Shown here: positions 20,450 through 32,592 of the stretch, piece by piece
How positions within the stretch are numbered: the first letter of the stretch is position 1
Layout of the letters: every line of letters starts with the position of its first letter
Origin: Cheilinus undulatus
Lineage: Eukaryota > Chordata > Actinopteri > Labriformes > Labridae
Assembly: GCF_018320785.1 (NCBI RefSeq)
Contig: NC_054877.1
Coordinates: 9,494,030 to 9,558,029, forward strand
Reading direction: 5' to 3'
Length of the DNA stretch: 64,000 bases
The notes under the pieces: model-generated
Told to the model about the DNA's origin: nothing
What the model saw: the letters and a program-made list of their open reading frames with translations, nothing else
The model's database searches: none
Program-made: the position numbers and the translations under genes

Positions 20450-21191
20450 CAGACTCTCCACAAAGAGAGGACAGATCTTAAGTTCACTGAATAATTTTTT
20501 AAACATTTGCTTTAAATATCAGTAAATTTTTATGAATATAGATAAACTCTATCATGCACTGTATAAAGATAATTTATTAAGAGATTTTTAAATGTGTAAT
20601 GTGCAATAAATCAGTGGATCATGAACTTTCTAAGCATTTCCCTTTACTTCCTGTTCACTCATTTCCTCCCTGGGGCGCAGGGCCCCTTCGCCCACAGCCT
20701 TCCATTCACTGCCATTTTAAGGCTGCATTCGCTCTTCTTCAATACAAGAGATAGGAGCTCAGTGGGCGCAACATGACAGCGCCCCCTGAAAGGTTTACTA
20801 CTTACCACTCAGCAGGCGCCAACAGGTGGCAGCAGAGAGATAGGCTTCGTAATCTGAGATATACAGAGAAAGTCATGGACCGTGGTGGTACATCTCTGGC
20901 TTTCTGCCAGAAATTGCACCTTGCGTTCGTTATTCGTTTGTTTGATAATGTGTGATGAGTTAAAAAATGAGTTGACTGTGATAAGAGTTAGCTACTTGTG
21001 GCTGCTGATGGCCCTTATTATAGCTATCTTATTTTAATATTTGTTCACCAAACAAACAAATGCAGATGTAAAAAGGCATTTTAATGTAACTTAACTCTCG
21101 GTGTAGTAACATCTTTTGATGTACCTTACATACATATCAAATTGGGATTTTGTTGTAGCCCCCCTAAAGAAAAATGCACCAGCTACCACTG
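20450..21191. mobile_element. hAT element remnant upstream of UGT copy 3
   Basis: The right end TGCACCAGCTACCACTG matches the terminus of the more complete copy at 31325-32428, and the interior (ACTCTCCACAAAGAGAGGAC onwards) is closely similar. The left terminus is missing here and an internal stretch of about 350 bases kept in the later copy is absent. It ends 54 bases before the TATA box of copy 3. Confidence 0.65.
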
Positions 21192-21245
21192 GGTCTCAGT
21201 GTGGCCAGAGGTGGCCCTGATTAAACAGCGTGTCAATAATTTACC

Positions 21246-21252
21246 TATAAAA
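21246..21252 (+). promoter_or_regulatory. TATA box of UGT copy 3
   Basis: TATAAAA within TACCTATAAAAGCTGATG, about 110 bases before the exon-1 ATG, which would put transcription start near 21276. A CRE-like TGACGTCT lies downstream at about 21340 in the predicted 5' UTR. The same arrangement is found in copy 4. Confidence 0.7.
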
Positions 21253-21355
21253 GCTGATGATCCATAAGACTGGAGTTTGTCCTCAAACATTCAGAGGAAT
21301 GATCAGATAAACCATCAGGCTGTAGCAGAGAGAGCTACTGTGACGTCTCTTGATC

Positions 21356-24300
21356 ATGGGTGAGTGAATTTCTGCAACATTACAGTGCTCTGACTGATTT
21401 TTTTTTTTAACAGTTTGGCAAATTACTAACATGTTGGTTTTGCTAGCTGACATAGTGGTGTCAAAATGTAAGCCATCTCTCACAAAACAATCTGTCAATC
21501 TTTACTGTAGAGTCCATGCCGGTTCAGCGTGTTTGTGGAATATTGGTGTTACTCGGTCTATGTTTGGTGTCATTCACTCCATGCTGCGATGGAGGAAATA
21601 TCCTGGTGTTTCCTTTAGATTGGAGTCACTGGATCAACATGAAGATCCTGCTGGTAGAGCTCCACACCAGGGGACACAACATCACAGTGATCAGACCCTC
21701 CAACAGCTGGTACATCGATGAAAAGTCACCTCTCTATACCTCTATTAGCTTCCCAATGAAAGAAACAGAGACTCCTATTGATGATTACATAAAGAAGAAT
21801 ATAATGGTACGATAATTTGATTTATTAAGTCATTCATGTGCCAAACTTTAATCCTGTTTTGAATTTTTTTTCTGCATTTTCTTTCAGGTGCAGAGAGAGG
21901 GAGCATCTTTAATCACTATCTTAAAACTCATTCAGAATCTTTTTGCTGTTCTTTTTGAAATTCATACAATGTGGGTTGATATGATTGGCAATATCTTAGA
22001 TGATAAAAATGTGGTCCAAAGCTTACTGGATGCCAAATATGATCTAGTTCTCACTGACCCAGCCACTGTAGCAGGATTGGTATTAGCTAAACATCTCAAA
22101 CTGCCCTCAGTGCTCAATGTTCGCTGGATCCCTGCAGGAGATGGACACTATGTGATCGCCCCCTCACCCCTCTCCTATGTCCCATCCCTTGGATCAGGAT
22201 TGACAGACAAAATGACCTTCATCCAGAGGGTCAAGAATTTTTTCTATCATGGTGTTATTGAATACCAGCAGAGATTTTTACTAGGACCACGCTATGAATC
22301 CCTCTGTGATAAATACATTGAAGGTGGATGCAGCGTCACCTCACTCCTTCAAGACGCAGACATTTGGCTGTTCAGATCAGATTTTGTGTTTGACTTCCCT
22401 CGACCCACAATGCCAAATGTCGTCTATATGGGAGGGTTTCAGTGCAAAAAAGCTCAGCCTCTGCCAGCAGACCTGGAGGACTTTGTTCAGAGTGCAGGTG
22501 AGCACAGAGTCATCATCATGTCTCTGGGATCCATGGTTGATGCTTTGCCTGAAGACCTTGCAGATGCATTTGCCAGAGTCTTTGCCAAGATGCCCCAGAA
22601 GGTAAGAATGATCAGCTGCTCATGGCTTCAAATGGTTGCAAAAACTTGGGATGCAGAGTATCATTGGCATTGTCTAGTATCAGCAGTTAATAGCTCATAG
22701 CTTCTGGACTACACTCCAATCTGTTTCTTACATAATACAAGTTAAGTTTGTTAAACATCTTACTATTATTATTGGCAGCATGCCTGTCTGCCACACCATT
22801 GCTCTATTTGTCCTTGATACCTGGTTTGTCCTGGTTGGAAACTGGTGTCATGAGAAAAAATCATAAATATGTACAAATTCTCAATAAAATGTAAAATTGT
22901 TGCACCATATGCTTCAATGTGCCCTCTCCCTGTGCCCCATTACATCACTTCACCCGGTATGGCACTCACTAGTTCTGTCTTGTCGCCCTGATTGGCTCAT
23001 CACAAATGGGGCACACGTTGCCGCTAGAATCATTTACTGAGAAATCATGGTTCAATCGCTGTTATTTATCAGCTGCAGGTGCTGTGTCAGCATTTTTGAA
23101 TATGGGTCTGTTTCTATGCAGGCGATGTCTGAAGCTTTGTAAAAGCTCTGCATAAACGTGTGCACGCCAGAGCAGTTTTAATGCTCCCCTCATTGTGTTG
23201 TGTGCAAACTTGCACAGACGCTGAGCCAGTATGCAGTTATTGGGGAAAACGCTCCTTTACAATCAAATTGGCCTTATTGCTTTCAGCATCTAATGACGAG
23301 GACGGCAATTGCACAGCATGAATAAAGATTAACCTACTGTCTGTGAGAGCTGGTGGAAGTGTGCTGCAGTTTATATGATGCACAAACTTTCCAGAGATCA
23401 GGAAACAACTCCACCTTTGTATGACTTAAAAATAAATGATGAGTAAAAAAGGTCAATAGATATTTCTTTGGCATTGCTATTACTAAGTCAGAATCAGTCT
23501 GAGGTTTTCAGTTGCCTTTTAATCCGTGTGTAGCACCATGATTTGCCCCTAAAGAGGATGTCATACAGTGTTCTTCTTAGAACATCTTAGGATAAACTTT
23601 GTAAAGGGGGTGTTTAAGGAAGCACATTAATATTGCCACTCCTTTTATAGTCAGTTATTCTGAAAATTTAAGATGGATTGTCAGATTCTGTGGGGGATGC
23701 AGGAGGGATTGGACACACCTGTTGCAGGCAGGGGCGGGAGTGGTTGCACACGCTGTGGGAGTGGGCGTCATGGTCAGAAATCGAGTGGGAGAGGGTGAGA
23801 GCCGAATTAAGAAAAGAGTCCCGTGCAGGGTTTAAGGGTTCAGGGTTTTTTAGACTGGGAAGAGTGGGACAAGGTGTATCCTGATATGAGAAATCAACTG
23901 GTTGCATGTTTAGGCCTAATTTTGTCCCTCAGTGTTCCATGACCATCTGTCAATGAAAATGTAAGCTGACAGACTCACACAGGCCTGAGAAATGATTTAA
24001 ACTACTAAAAAAAGCAGTTTATGCTTATTTCTCTCAGATTTTTGTGGATTTTTGTAAACATTTTGAATCACATTTTAGTTTTTAAATATCAGTACATCTG
24101 CATGTTGTGAAAACTTGAAACAGTCGTAAAGACCATTTGTTCAATGAGCTCATGCACACGTTTTTTTAATTAAATTGTTCCGATTAGGTTTGTAAATAGA
24201 GTCACCCTACATAATAAGAATGAGAGACAAAATGGGTCAGTCATTTTTAGAAGTGACCTGTAAACTTTAAATTTAATGTTTGCAATTGTTTTCAGTCCCT

Positions 24301-25024
24301 TGCAAAGTTGTGTGACAGGCATCACAGCTTGTTTCTTTATGTAGAAATCTACTGTTATTTTTTTGCAACACCAATGTTAATAGACTTTCTGGAGTGTATA
24401 CTAATGGTGGGCTCAATATTGCTTTAATTTTCTGATCAGGTGATCTGGAAGCACAAAGGAAAGACACCCTCTACTCTGGGCAACAACACCCTCATGGTGG
24501 ACTGGATGCCCCAGAAGGACCTCCTGGGCCACCCTCAGACCAAAGCCTTTGTAGCTCATGGAGGCACCAATGGAGTCCAGGAAGCCATCTACCACGGGGT
24601 CCCTGTTCTCGGCATACCACTGTTCTTTGACCAGTATGACAACCTGCTACGTCTGCAGGAGAGAGGAGCGGGAAAGATCCTGGAGCTAGCTTATGCCAAC
24701 GAGCAAAGCTTTGAGCAAATGCTCAAGGAGGTGCTCTATCAGGACAGCTACAGACAGAACATTCAGAGGTTGTCCCGTCTGCACAGGGACCTGCCGCTGG
24801 CACCCATGGATCAGGCTGTATTCTGGGTGGAGTATGTGATACGCCATAAAGGGGCTCCTCACCTTCGCACAGAGGCCTATAAGATGCCCTGGTACTCATA
24901 CCACTCTTTAGATGTACTGCTAGTATTGATGACAGCAGTGACTGTGCTGCTGCTCTCAGCTTTAGCAGTTTTAAGGTTTCTATGCTGCAGATGCAGAAGG
25001 AAGTCCAAAACCAAACAACACTGA
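21356..25024 (+). CDS. ugt5: UDP-glucuronosyltransferase, UGT5-type, copy 3
   Basis: Exons: 21356-21359 (ATGG), 21511-21806, 21888-22601 and 24440-25024; 532 aa with consensus splice sites. The join of exons 1 and 2 gives the N-terminus MESMPVQ. This copy has the canonical catalytic His (DWSHW, residue 41), the TDP Asp (about 157), HGGTNG with the donor-site Asn (382), DQ, one membrane segment and the KxKxx tail (KTKQH). It is very close to copy 4. Two changes are unusual: FQCKKAQPLP has Lys where the others have Pro (22449-22451), and GEHRVIIMSLGS has Arg where all other copies and UGTs generally have Gly (22506-22508), at the start of the donor-binding domain. These might impair it, though no stop or splice damage is seen. 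The last intron (22602-24439) has no recognised insertion. Confidence 0.9.
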
Positions 25025-25777
25025 TTCAGATCAGATTTGACACAAAGAAAATTGCTGGAATGAATCCTCTTATTTTTCTGTTTGAACAGAAGTGAAATCT
25101 TAAAGACAAGTTGACATTTTTATAATTGTTGATTCTACGTGTATTCCTTATAAAGAAAACACATTTGCCTCTTCGTGCAAGGCATACCAGGATCAGATTT
25201 GATACAGAGAAAAATTGCTGGAATGAATTCTTTTAATCTTTATGTTTTTAAAGAAATTGATATGTTAAGTGATTTTATTGATATCATTAGTCAAGAGGTA
25301 AATGGAAGTGAACAAATTTTGCATAATTAGGAATATTGTAAAGTTGACGTGTTCCAAAGATTTTTGCTTAAATACCAAAAAGTCATGCATGATTATTGAC
25401 TAAAAATGATTAAGTCGTTACTCTAGGAAGTCTAAAACCAAACATCAGTGATTCAGATCAGATTCAACACAAAGAAAAATACTGGAATGAGTTTTCTTAG
25501 TTTCTGTATTTTAACAATAGGTGCTATCTTAACAGGAGCCCTAATTGTTAAGACATCTTGATTTTTTTCAACACTTGTGATTCTATGTGTGTGCTGTATA
25601 CAGAAATAAACATTAGCTTTTTATGCAATGCATTTTCTTGTAGTGATGTCACCAATCCTTTGAAATGATCTCACCTTCATCTATATTACACTTAATTCTT
25701 GCTTATTGTGCAAGATCAGAAGAGCAGTGTGTTTTTGTTTTGTTTTTTCTTGAACAGGCTGAACGACAATCAATAAA
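25025..25777 (+). other. 3' UTR of UGT copy 3 with a repeated coding-tail module
   Basis: Nearly identical to the 3' UTR of copy 2, including three copies of the GATTCAGATCAGATT module and the third one preceded by a copy of the coding tail (AGGAAGTCTAAAACCAAACA near 25425). AATAAA occurs near 25602 and at 25772. Confidence 0.7.
25772..25777 (+). terminator. Likely poly(A) signal of UGT copy 3
   Basis: AATAAA within GACAATCAATAAAGTTGCCAG, the same context as in copies 1 and 2. Confidence 0.6.
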
Positions 25778-25789
25778 GTTGCCAGTGTG

Positions 25790-26614
25790 TTAAGTTTAAG
25801 TATCGATCATAGATGAGTGTCATCCATTCATTTGCAAATTTTTACGCACACTGAATAATGGCAATGTGGTTCCATAAGAAAAGGTGGTCTTTATTTACAG
25901 CCTTGATAACTGCAAACATAACAGAAAGACAGTCTTGTTTGAGAACCGGCCTTCTTTACAGACTGTCTAATGCAATACAACTGAGCTTCCTTCCTGCTGA
26001 GACCGGAGAGCAGCATCAGCTGATAACAAAACAGTGCGACTACTGACACCTACTGGCCAAAACCAATATCGCCCTGAAGATACCTTAGACTTAAGCAGGT
26101 GAGTTTATTCTGTTTAAAGTGACAAAAAGCATCTACATAAGTTAAAGCTAACCAGAAAAATTATAGAGGAGGGGACCAATATGATAACAGAAACTGATGA
26201 ACAACAAGCCTGGGCATTGTCCTACTGATGCAAAAAAGCTATCAGTAATTTGTGAGAACCAACTTTGGGATCAGAGGGGGGATTCAACAGTGAAGAGGGT
26301 TGTATCTTTAAAAAGTAGTGATGAGATGTCAGAAGTGGACATACCGAGGAGAAAAACACCTGGATGTCTGGTAAACATCAAAATTTAAGTTTTATGGTCA
26401 CAGGGTTGTCCTCATTTAGGATTGATTGCACAAAATTCAGTTACACCACACACAAAGCCCAACAGGGATGTGGGGGTTATTTTTAGGAAGGAAGGTCCTC
26501 AGAAACTTTTGCAAAACCTAGCAACACATTTTGCAAAAATTTAAGTTTTGTTGCCTTCTCTGCTCAGTAGCTTTTTGGCTAAGTAGTGTTTATTTTCTCG
26601 AGGAGCCCCCACCA
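25790..26614. other. Intergenic, nothing recognised
   Basis: Short open frames only, without recognisable domains or splice context. Confidence 0.5.
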
Positions 26615-26788
26615 GATTTCTTAAAAGATTTATTAGGGTTTTTTTGTGCCTGTTTTTGATAGATGAGGCCAGTGGACAGACGCGGAAACAGGGACGAGAG
26701 AAATTTGGGAAAGGGCCACAGGCCGGATTTGAACCCGAGCCGCCCGAGTACACGAGGTGCCCCTTAAACCACTAGGCCATCTGCCCCC
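26615..26788 (-). mobile_element. tRNA-derived SINE, minus strand
   Basis: Read from 26788 leftward it begins GGGGGCAGATGGCCTAGTGG, with an A-box-like TGGCCTAGTGG. It then has a B-box-like GGGTTCAAATCC, followed by a SINE body (GTCCCTGTTTCCGCGTCTGT) and an A-rich end near 26640-26615. A second full copy with target duplication lies at 57996-58209, and a tail fragment at 62152-62240. Confidence 0.8.
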
Positions 26789-26799
26789 AACCACCAGAT

Positions 26800-27640
26800 T
26801 TTTTTTTTTTCTCAAAACCTGATGTTACTAAAAACTTCTATTTTGTGTAAACATGTACTAAGAGTATATGTATATACTTTTATCACTACCAGTGTGTGTC
26901 TTATCTGAAGCTGAACGAGTGAATCAAGCGATCTACAGTCTTCTGGGCAGGTCATACGACTGGTGACACCACGTCCTTGACTATCCTCAGTCTCACCAGA
27001 CTATGCTTGCCGTCACAAAGTTAAACTTTTTTGTGGTTTCTCAACAATGAAAATTAGAACATCTTTGGAGCCTCTTCTGTTTAACTTTACCCTAAACGTG
27101 ACACTTCAGAAACATTTATGTGGGCTAAATACACCAAAACAAAGAGCATTTATCTACCAACAAATACGTGACATGTTCTTTAAAGGCTTTACTGCACTGT
27201 CAACTTTGTGTTGCTTCACTGACTAGAATTAGCAATTAGCTTTGCTATTAGCACTTATAAAGCTGCAAAGTATAAACTGTAGCTCAACATTAACGCTACT
27301 GATTAGCATCCCACACTAATGGTTAGCACTGCAGTTAATATTTGTGCTAATGATTTACTTCAATGTGCTAGCAGTTAGCATCACGTGCAAGTGATTAGCT
27401 TCACGTGCTAGCAGTCTATAAAGCATATTAAATACATACACAACACTGGGGGAAAACATAGTTTAACTTTGTTTTTTTTTAACAATAGTTTTAAACTTCA
27501 CAGGGAACTATTTGGACAGTAGCTATCAAACAACAGGCTAACATATGTGAACTCACTGAGGATTCATAAAGATGTTTGTAATTCGATAAAAGTCACTGAA
27601 AGCATTCAGAACCCCTTAGCTTAGCTTAGCTTTCATTTGA
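26800..27640. other. Intergenic, AT-rich
   Basis: No gene found. The stretch 27220-27420 contains several GTTAGCA/GCTAGCA words (for example TGCTAGCAGTTAGCATCACG) forming a loose local repeat. Confidence 0.5.
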
Positions 27641-27641
27641 A

Positions 27642-28332
27642 GGGATTTTTTTTTTTTTTTTTTTGCAAATTCCAAGCAGACTTTGGTGTGCTTTGCACTG
27701 AGGAGAGGCTTCTGTCTAATCACTCTGCCATAAATCTCAGATCAGTGGAGGGCTGCAGTGATGGATGTCCTTCTGGATCTTACCATTTCCACACAGGATC
27801 TCTGGGGCTCAGTCAGAATGACAGTCGGGTTCTTGGCCACCCCTCTTGTTAGGGCCCTTTCCCCCAGTTGCTCAGTTTGGGAGAGTGACCAGCTCTTGGA
27901 GGAGTCCTGGTTGTGCCAAACTTCTTCCATTTGAGAATTATGGAGGCCACTGTACTCACGGGAACCTTCAGTGCAGCAGATTTTTTTGTAGCTTTCCCCA
28001 AATCAGTACCTTGAAACAATGCTGTCTCTGAGCTCTGCAGGGAGTACCTTTAAACTCATGGTCTGGTTTTTGCTCTGAAATGCATTTTCTGCTGTGAGGC
28101 CTTCTATGGAGAGATGTGTGCCTTTCCAAATCATGTCCAATCAATTTAATGTTTTAATGATATTTCTTTTTCTTTTTTTTTTAGTTTTAACTAATTTGCA
28201 AAAACTTTTAGAAACTATGTTTTCACTTTGTCATTATTGAGTGTAGGTTAGGAGAATTAAAATGAATTTCATCGTCTGTAGCATCAGGCTGCAACATAAC
28301 TGAAAAAAAGTGAATAAATCTGAATGCACTGT
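27642..28332 (-). mobile_element. Tc1-like transposon, 5' half, minus strand
   Basis: On the minus strand a frame reads SIILKWKKFGTTRTL-like sequence. It contains REVTKNP-type and LQRSCVEM residues (27742-27930), the N-terminal helix-turn-helix half of a fish Tc1 transposase. The outer end near 28332 (GAATGCACTGT) and the interior (GCAACATAACTGAAAAAAAG) match Tc1 terminal repeats. The catalytic half is missing; the piece stops at a T-run at 27642-27664. Confidence 0.75.
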
Positions 28333-28711
28333 CTTTCCTTGCAATTCACAGCTGGTGTTCTGCTAAAATATAAAAGTTTTTTACACATCTTTGTTCAATT
28401 TTACTGGATGTACACAGTTTTACAGCCAGTTATGGTATTTACGTATCTACCAGAATGCTCAGACTGCTTTTTCTGCTTGTCAATAAGACTATTGTGTTAT
28501 TTTCTGCAGAATACTAAATGGTAGAAACAGGAAATTATTATTTTAAAAGGAACCCTGCATGATCAGATGAGTCCATCTTGTTCGATAGATATTTGTATCT
28601 CTCATTTGTATATTGAACAAAAAAAAACACTAGATATCCTACATGTCTGTATTTTGAGTCGGTTTGAGCTCATAAACTCACCAGGAGGTTGCCATGTTTT
28701 GGTCCGCGCTG
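28333..28711. other. Intergenic, nothing recognised
   Basis: AT-rich sequence between two transposons with no coding signal. Confidence 0.5.
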
Positions 28712-28719
28712 GTAGTGGG

Positions 28720-30183
28720 CAGTGTTGGGATGCGTTACAGTGACTGTTACTTTTTATGGTAACTAGTAGTGTAACACGTTTCTTTTTAAAATCATTTACG
28801 CTGTTACAATTTCTGAGAATTTACATCACACCTTACTTGTTACTTTCACAGCCGACAACTCGATGATGAAGGTTAGAAAACATCCGGTTCAGCAGAAGAC
28901 GTGACGGGACGTAAGCGCATCAGCATCCTGTGACAGAGCCTCTGCGGACACACAAAAACAAACGCAGGCACTGAAGCGCGCACACACATCATGGCTGAGC
29001 ACTCAAGCATGAGCTCTCTGTCTTGTAAACACCAGCATTACTTTTTCCTCTGTAACCCAATCATAAGCATGTAACACTGCTCTAGGTTTGGAAGGAGTTA
29101 AGTGACAAACTGACCATAAATGAACGTGCACAGGCAAGTAAGTTGAAACAGTAACATAACTGAGGTAACTTGAATGGTAACAAGTCAGTACATATTTGCA
29201 TTTATGATAAACAAAAACAGGAAAATAAAAAATGGACCCTTTAAAATAGATGAGTCTTAGTCTTTCTTTAGTCAGTTGTCCTTAAAGTCTGTCTGTAAGT
29301 GATCACTTTGACTATTTGTCCATCTACTATTAGTGGTTTTCCCTTTAAAAAGGTTTTAACTGCTCCTGCGACAGCTTCTTGGAAACTGAGCGCTCTCTTG
29401 AATGGATGTGTGTAACAGTCCTGGTGACTGGCACTGTCCTACCACCAGGTGGAGTACTTGATGAGTAGGTTCTGGTTCCAGCAGGATCACACTGGGAGGC
29501 TCGCCATCAGTGGAAAGGATGTTCTCCGTGATTCTCACTCTGTCCAAAGACCTGACCGAGGTAAATAGAGGTGAAAACCGGTATTTTCCCCAGCCCCTGG
29601 TCTCTTCTCCTATGGTTGTCTTCTCTGTTGCTTTGTTAGCTTGCAGATTTATTTTCTGTCATGAACTCTGCTAACTTTAATGCCACTTGCTAACTCTCTT
29701 CGCTGTAGTCAGCATGCACATGCTCATCTCCTCTCTCTTTCTCTCACACACGCACAGAACCATGCAGTTACTCTGTGACCTGTCAATCAAATGCTGCTAG
29801 GGGAGGGGCTATTGTCTCTGACTGGCTGATTTTCCATTACATGTTTTAAAGGAACATTACACTATTTTAATGTATTTTAAGGTTTGTTTCCTCCTTGGGA
29901 TAAAGGACGCAAAAGAACAGGGAAGTAAACTTTCCCACCGCCACGAACAGTTCCAGTTCCAACCTCACGAAATACTGAGATAAACACACACTTCAGCTAA
30001 GCTAGTGTCCAGATAGCCGGTTGCTACAAACACCGCTAACCCAGGTAAAGCTCACATTAGCCCAGCAGAGCAAGGAGGAGCCACTCCACATAAACATCCA
30101 CAGCTGCATTTTAAATCACCGACAGCAAGCAGTAACTAGTAACTGTAACTAGTTACTATTTTTCAGTAACTTGCCCAGCACTG
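28720..30183. mobile_element. hAT element, non-autonomous
   Basis: Begins CAGTGTTGGGATGCGTTACAG and ends AGTAACTTGCCCAGCACTG, a familiar fish hAT terminal pair. The flanks GTAGTGGG (28712-28719) and ATAGTGGG (30184-30191) match at seven of eight positions, fitting an aged 8-bp target duplication. No transposase frame is visible in its 1464 bases. Confidence 0.85.
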
Positions 30184-30191
30184 ATAGTGGG

Positions 30192-31316
30192 ACGTCACTT
30201 AGCCATTGCGCTCCTCGCCGTTGCTATGCAGTTTTTCAGACTGGCAGTGTGTTTTGCTGCTTGCAGCTGTTCCTGCCATAACAGTTTTCATATCAGACAG
30301 TTTGCTGCAGGTTTGCTTTGTCTCCCTGCTGTCAAAACTCTGTTATTCTTCCCAAGTTTTACCTCAGTAAACCTCTCTACAAATGACTCAGTGTATAGTG
30401 GAAGTGTGCCGGTACCTTTTTCAAAATAAAAGCATTATGTACAAACAACGGGAGTTTCTCCAAAGAAATGCTAAAGTGGGCTTTTACTTTGAAAAGAGCT
30501 AACTGTTTATCTTTACCTGCAACATTGTGAACCGAGTGCAAACAGAAAGCTTCATAAATAGTAGAAATTGGGGAACAAAGTTTTTAAACAGATTCATTTT
30601 AGCTCGTGGCCTTCATTTGATTCATCAAGAAATAGATTTCAAACACATTCTACCGATGTGAACATACATATGTGTTACAACAAGGTAAATATGGGTCTGT
30701 ATTTATCGTTTTCCTGTCTAGTTTGACCGATAATCGCTCGGGGTGCAGGGAAAAAGTAGATAAGACATCAAATCTCGAAACTCCATGCAGATGTGCAGCA
30801 TCTCTACAGCGTGTGAAAAGCAAATGACCTTCTGCTCTGCCTTTACACATAGTCTAGTGCTCTAATGGGAAAGAGCATCTCTACAATCACTATATGAGGG
30901 TTAAATATAAGGGTTTAGTGGCATTATTTTTTTTTAATCTGGTCAAACACAAGTTTTGGGCAATTTCTGCATATGGAGTTGGGATATGGTCAGAATTGAT
31001 GGTGTCTTCAATGCTGGGAAGTTCAGGTAGTTAGCATTCATTAGGCTTTACCACAAGCAAGACATCTGATTAGCCTGAATTCTTTTGGAGCAGGATAACG
31101 ACCCCAGTACTGTTAGCATCTGAGCTGTAAACCTCAGTGGTCATCTGATACCTTTTTGAAGCATTGTTAGCTTCCATTTAGTTCCTATGAATACTGTAAT
31201 GAAAGTATTGTTGTTATCCCTGTTGATCACTTAGAATTTTTTATTACATAAAGATGTATCTCAGGTCATAGTGTCTGGGAGGGGGGCTGTGTAGAGGGCC
31301 TCCTAGAAAGGTCTTT
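30192..31316. other. Intergenic upstream of UGT copy 4
   Basis: No gene recognised. Short open frames only. Confidence 0.5.
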
Positions 31317-31324
31317 GGTCTCAC

Positions 31325-32428
31325 CAGTGGCAGCTGGTCAATAGGGGGGCGCTATGGCGCTGCCCCCATGACTCTCCACAAAGAGAGGACAGATCTTAAG
31401 TTCACTGAATATTTTTTTCAAACATTTGCTTTAAATATCAGTAAATTTATATGAATATAGATAAACTCTATCATGCACTGTATAAACATGATTTATTAAG
31501 AGATTTAAATGTATAATGTGCAATAAATCAGCAGATCAAGAACGTTCTAAGCATTTGCCTTTACTTCCTGTTCACTCATTTCCTCCCTGGGGCGCAGGGC
31601 CCCTTCGCCCACAGCCTTCCATTCACCGCCATTTTAAGGTTGCGCGTGCGCATTAGCTCCTCTTCAATACAAAAGATAGGAGCTCAGTGGGCGCAACATG
31701 ACGGCGCCCCCAAAGGGTTTACTACTAACCACTCGCGAGACGCCAACAGGTGGCAGCAGAGAGATACACTTCGTAATCTGAGATACTCAGAGGAAGTCAT
31801 ACATCTCTGGCTTTTTGCCAGAAATTGCGCCTGCATTCATTGTTTAGCTCATCAAGAGATGCTAGGAAGACAGTTAGAATGCAATAAGAAAACTCAGAGG
31901 AGTGTTGAAGAATAAGGTGTTCTGAGAGGAGGACATTGAAGGAGAAACTTAGAATTAAAGAGCTTGGACCTGACCGGCCAGATATCAGGATGGAGCAACA
32001 AAGCTGTGACTAATATTAAGAAGTAAGGAAGTAAATCAGTAAATAATAGTGTAAGTTAATATGAGTTTAAGAATTTTTGCTGCATTATGATTTTATATAT
32101 ACTCAACCAGTCACTACTGAAGCAGTGACGACTGTCACCTTATGCCTTTTGAAACATAATTTTGTCATGTATTGAAGTGATAATGTGTGATAAGTTAAAA
32201 AATGAGTTGACTGTGATAGGAGTTAGCTACTTGTGGCTGCTGATGGCCCTTATTATCGCCATCTTATTTATTTTGTTCTCCAACCAAACAAATGCAGATG
32301 TAAAAAGGCATTTTAATGTAACTTAACTCTCGGTGTAGTAACGTCTTTTGATGTACCTTACATACATAACATATCAAATTGGGATTTTGTTGTAGCCCCC
32401 CCAAAGAAAAATGCACCAGCTACCACTG
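31325..32428. mobile_element. hAT element abutting the UGT copy 4 promoter
   Basis: The left end is CAGTGGCAGCTGGTCAATAG and the right end TGCACCAGCTACCACTG, a Charlie-like hAT terminal pair. The flanks GGTCTCAC (31317-31324) and GGTCTCAG (32429-32436) match at seven of eight bases, as expected of a target duplication. There is no intact transposase. The right end lies 54 bases before the TATA box of copy 4. The related piece upstream of copy 3 shows the element was there before the copy 3/4 duplication. Confidence 0.85.
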
Positions 32429-32482
32429 GGTCTCAGTGTGGCCAGAGGTGGCCCTGATTAAACAGCGTGTCAATAATTTACC

Positions 32483-32489
32483 TATAAAA
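32483..32489 (+). promoter_or_regulatory. TATA box of UGT copy 4
   Basis: TATAAAA within TACCTATAAAAGCTGATG, identical in sequence and spacing to copy 3; the exon-1 ATG follows about 110 bases later. Confidence 0.7.
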
Positions 32490-32592
32490 GCTGATGATCC
32501 ATAAGACTGGAGTTTGTCCTCAAACATTCAGAGGAATGATCAGATAAACCATCAGGCTGTAGCAGAGAGAGCTACTGTGACGTCTCTTGATC

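Noticed and set aside
19169-25840. Gene conversion between copies 2 and 3 because their 3' UTRs are nearly identical
   Set aside because: Copy 1 lost this segment next to a hAT insertion and copy 4 shows a collapse of repeats, so shared ancestry explains the pattern equally well.
26699-26788. Possible tRNA gene on the minus strand
   Set aside because: A and B boxes are present but the sequence continues into a SINE body, the stems do not form a proper cloverleaf, and a second copy has a poly(A) tail and target duplication.
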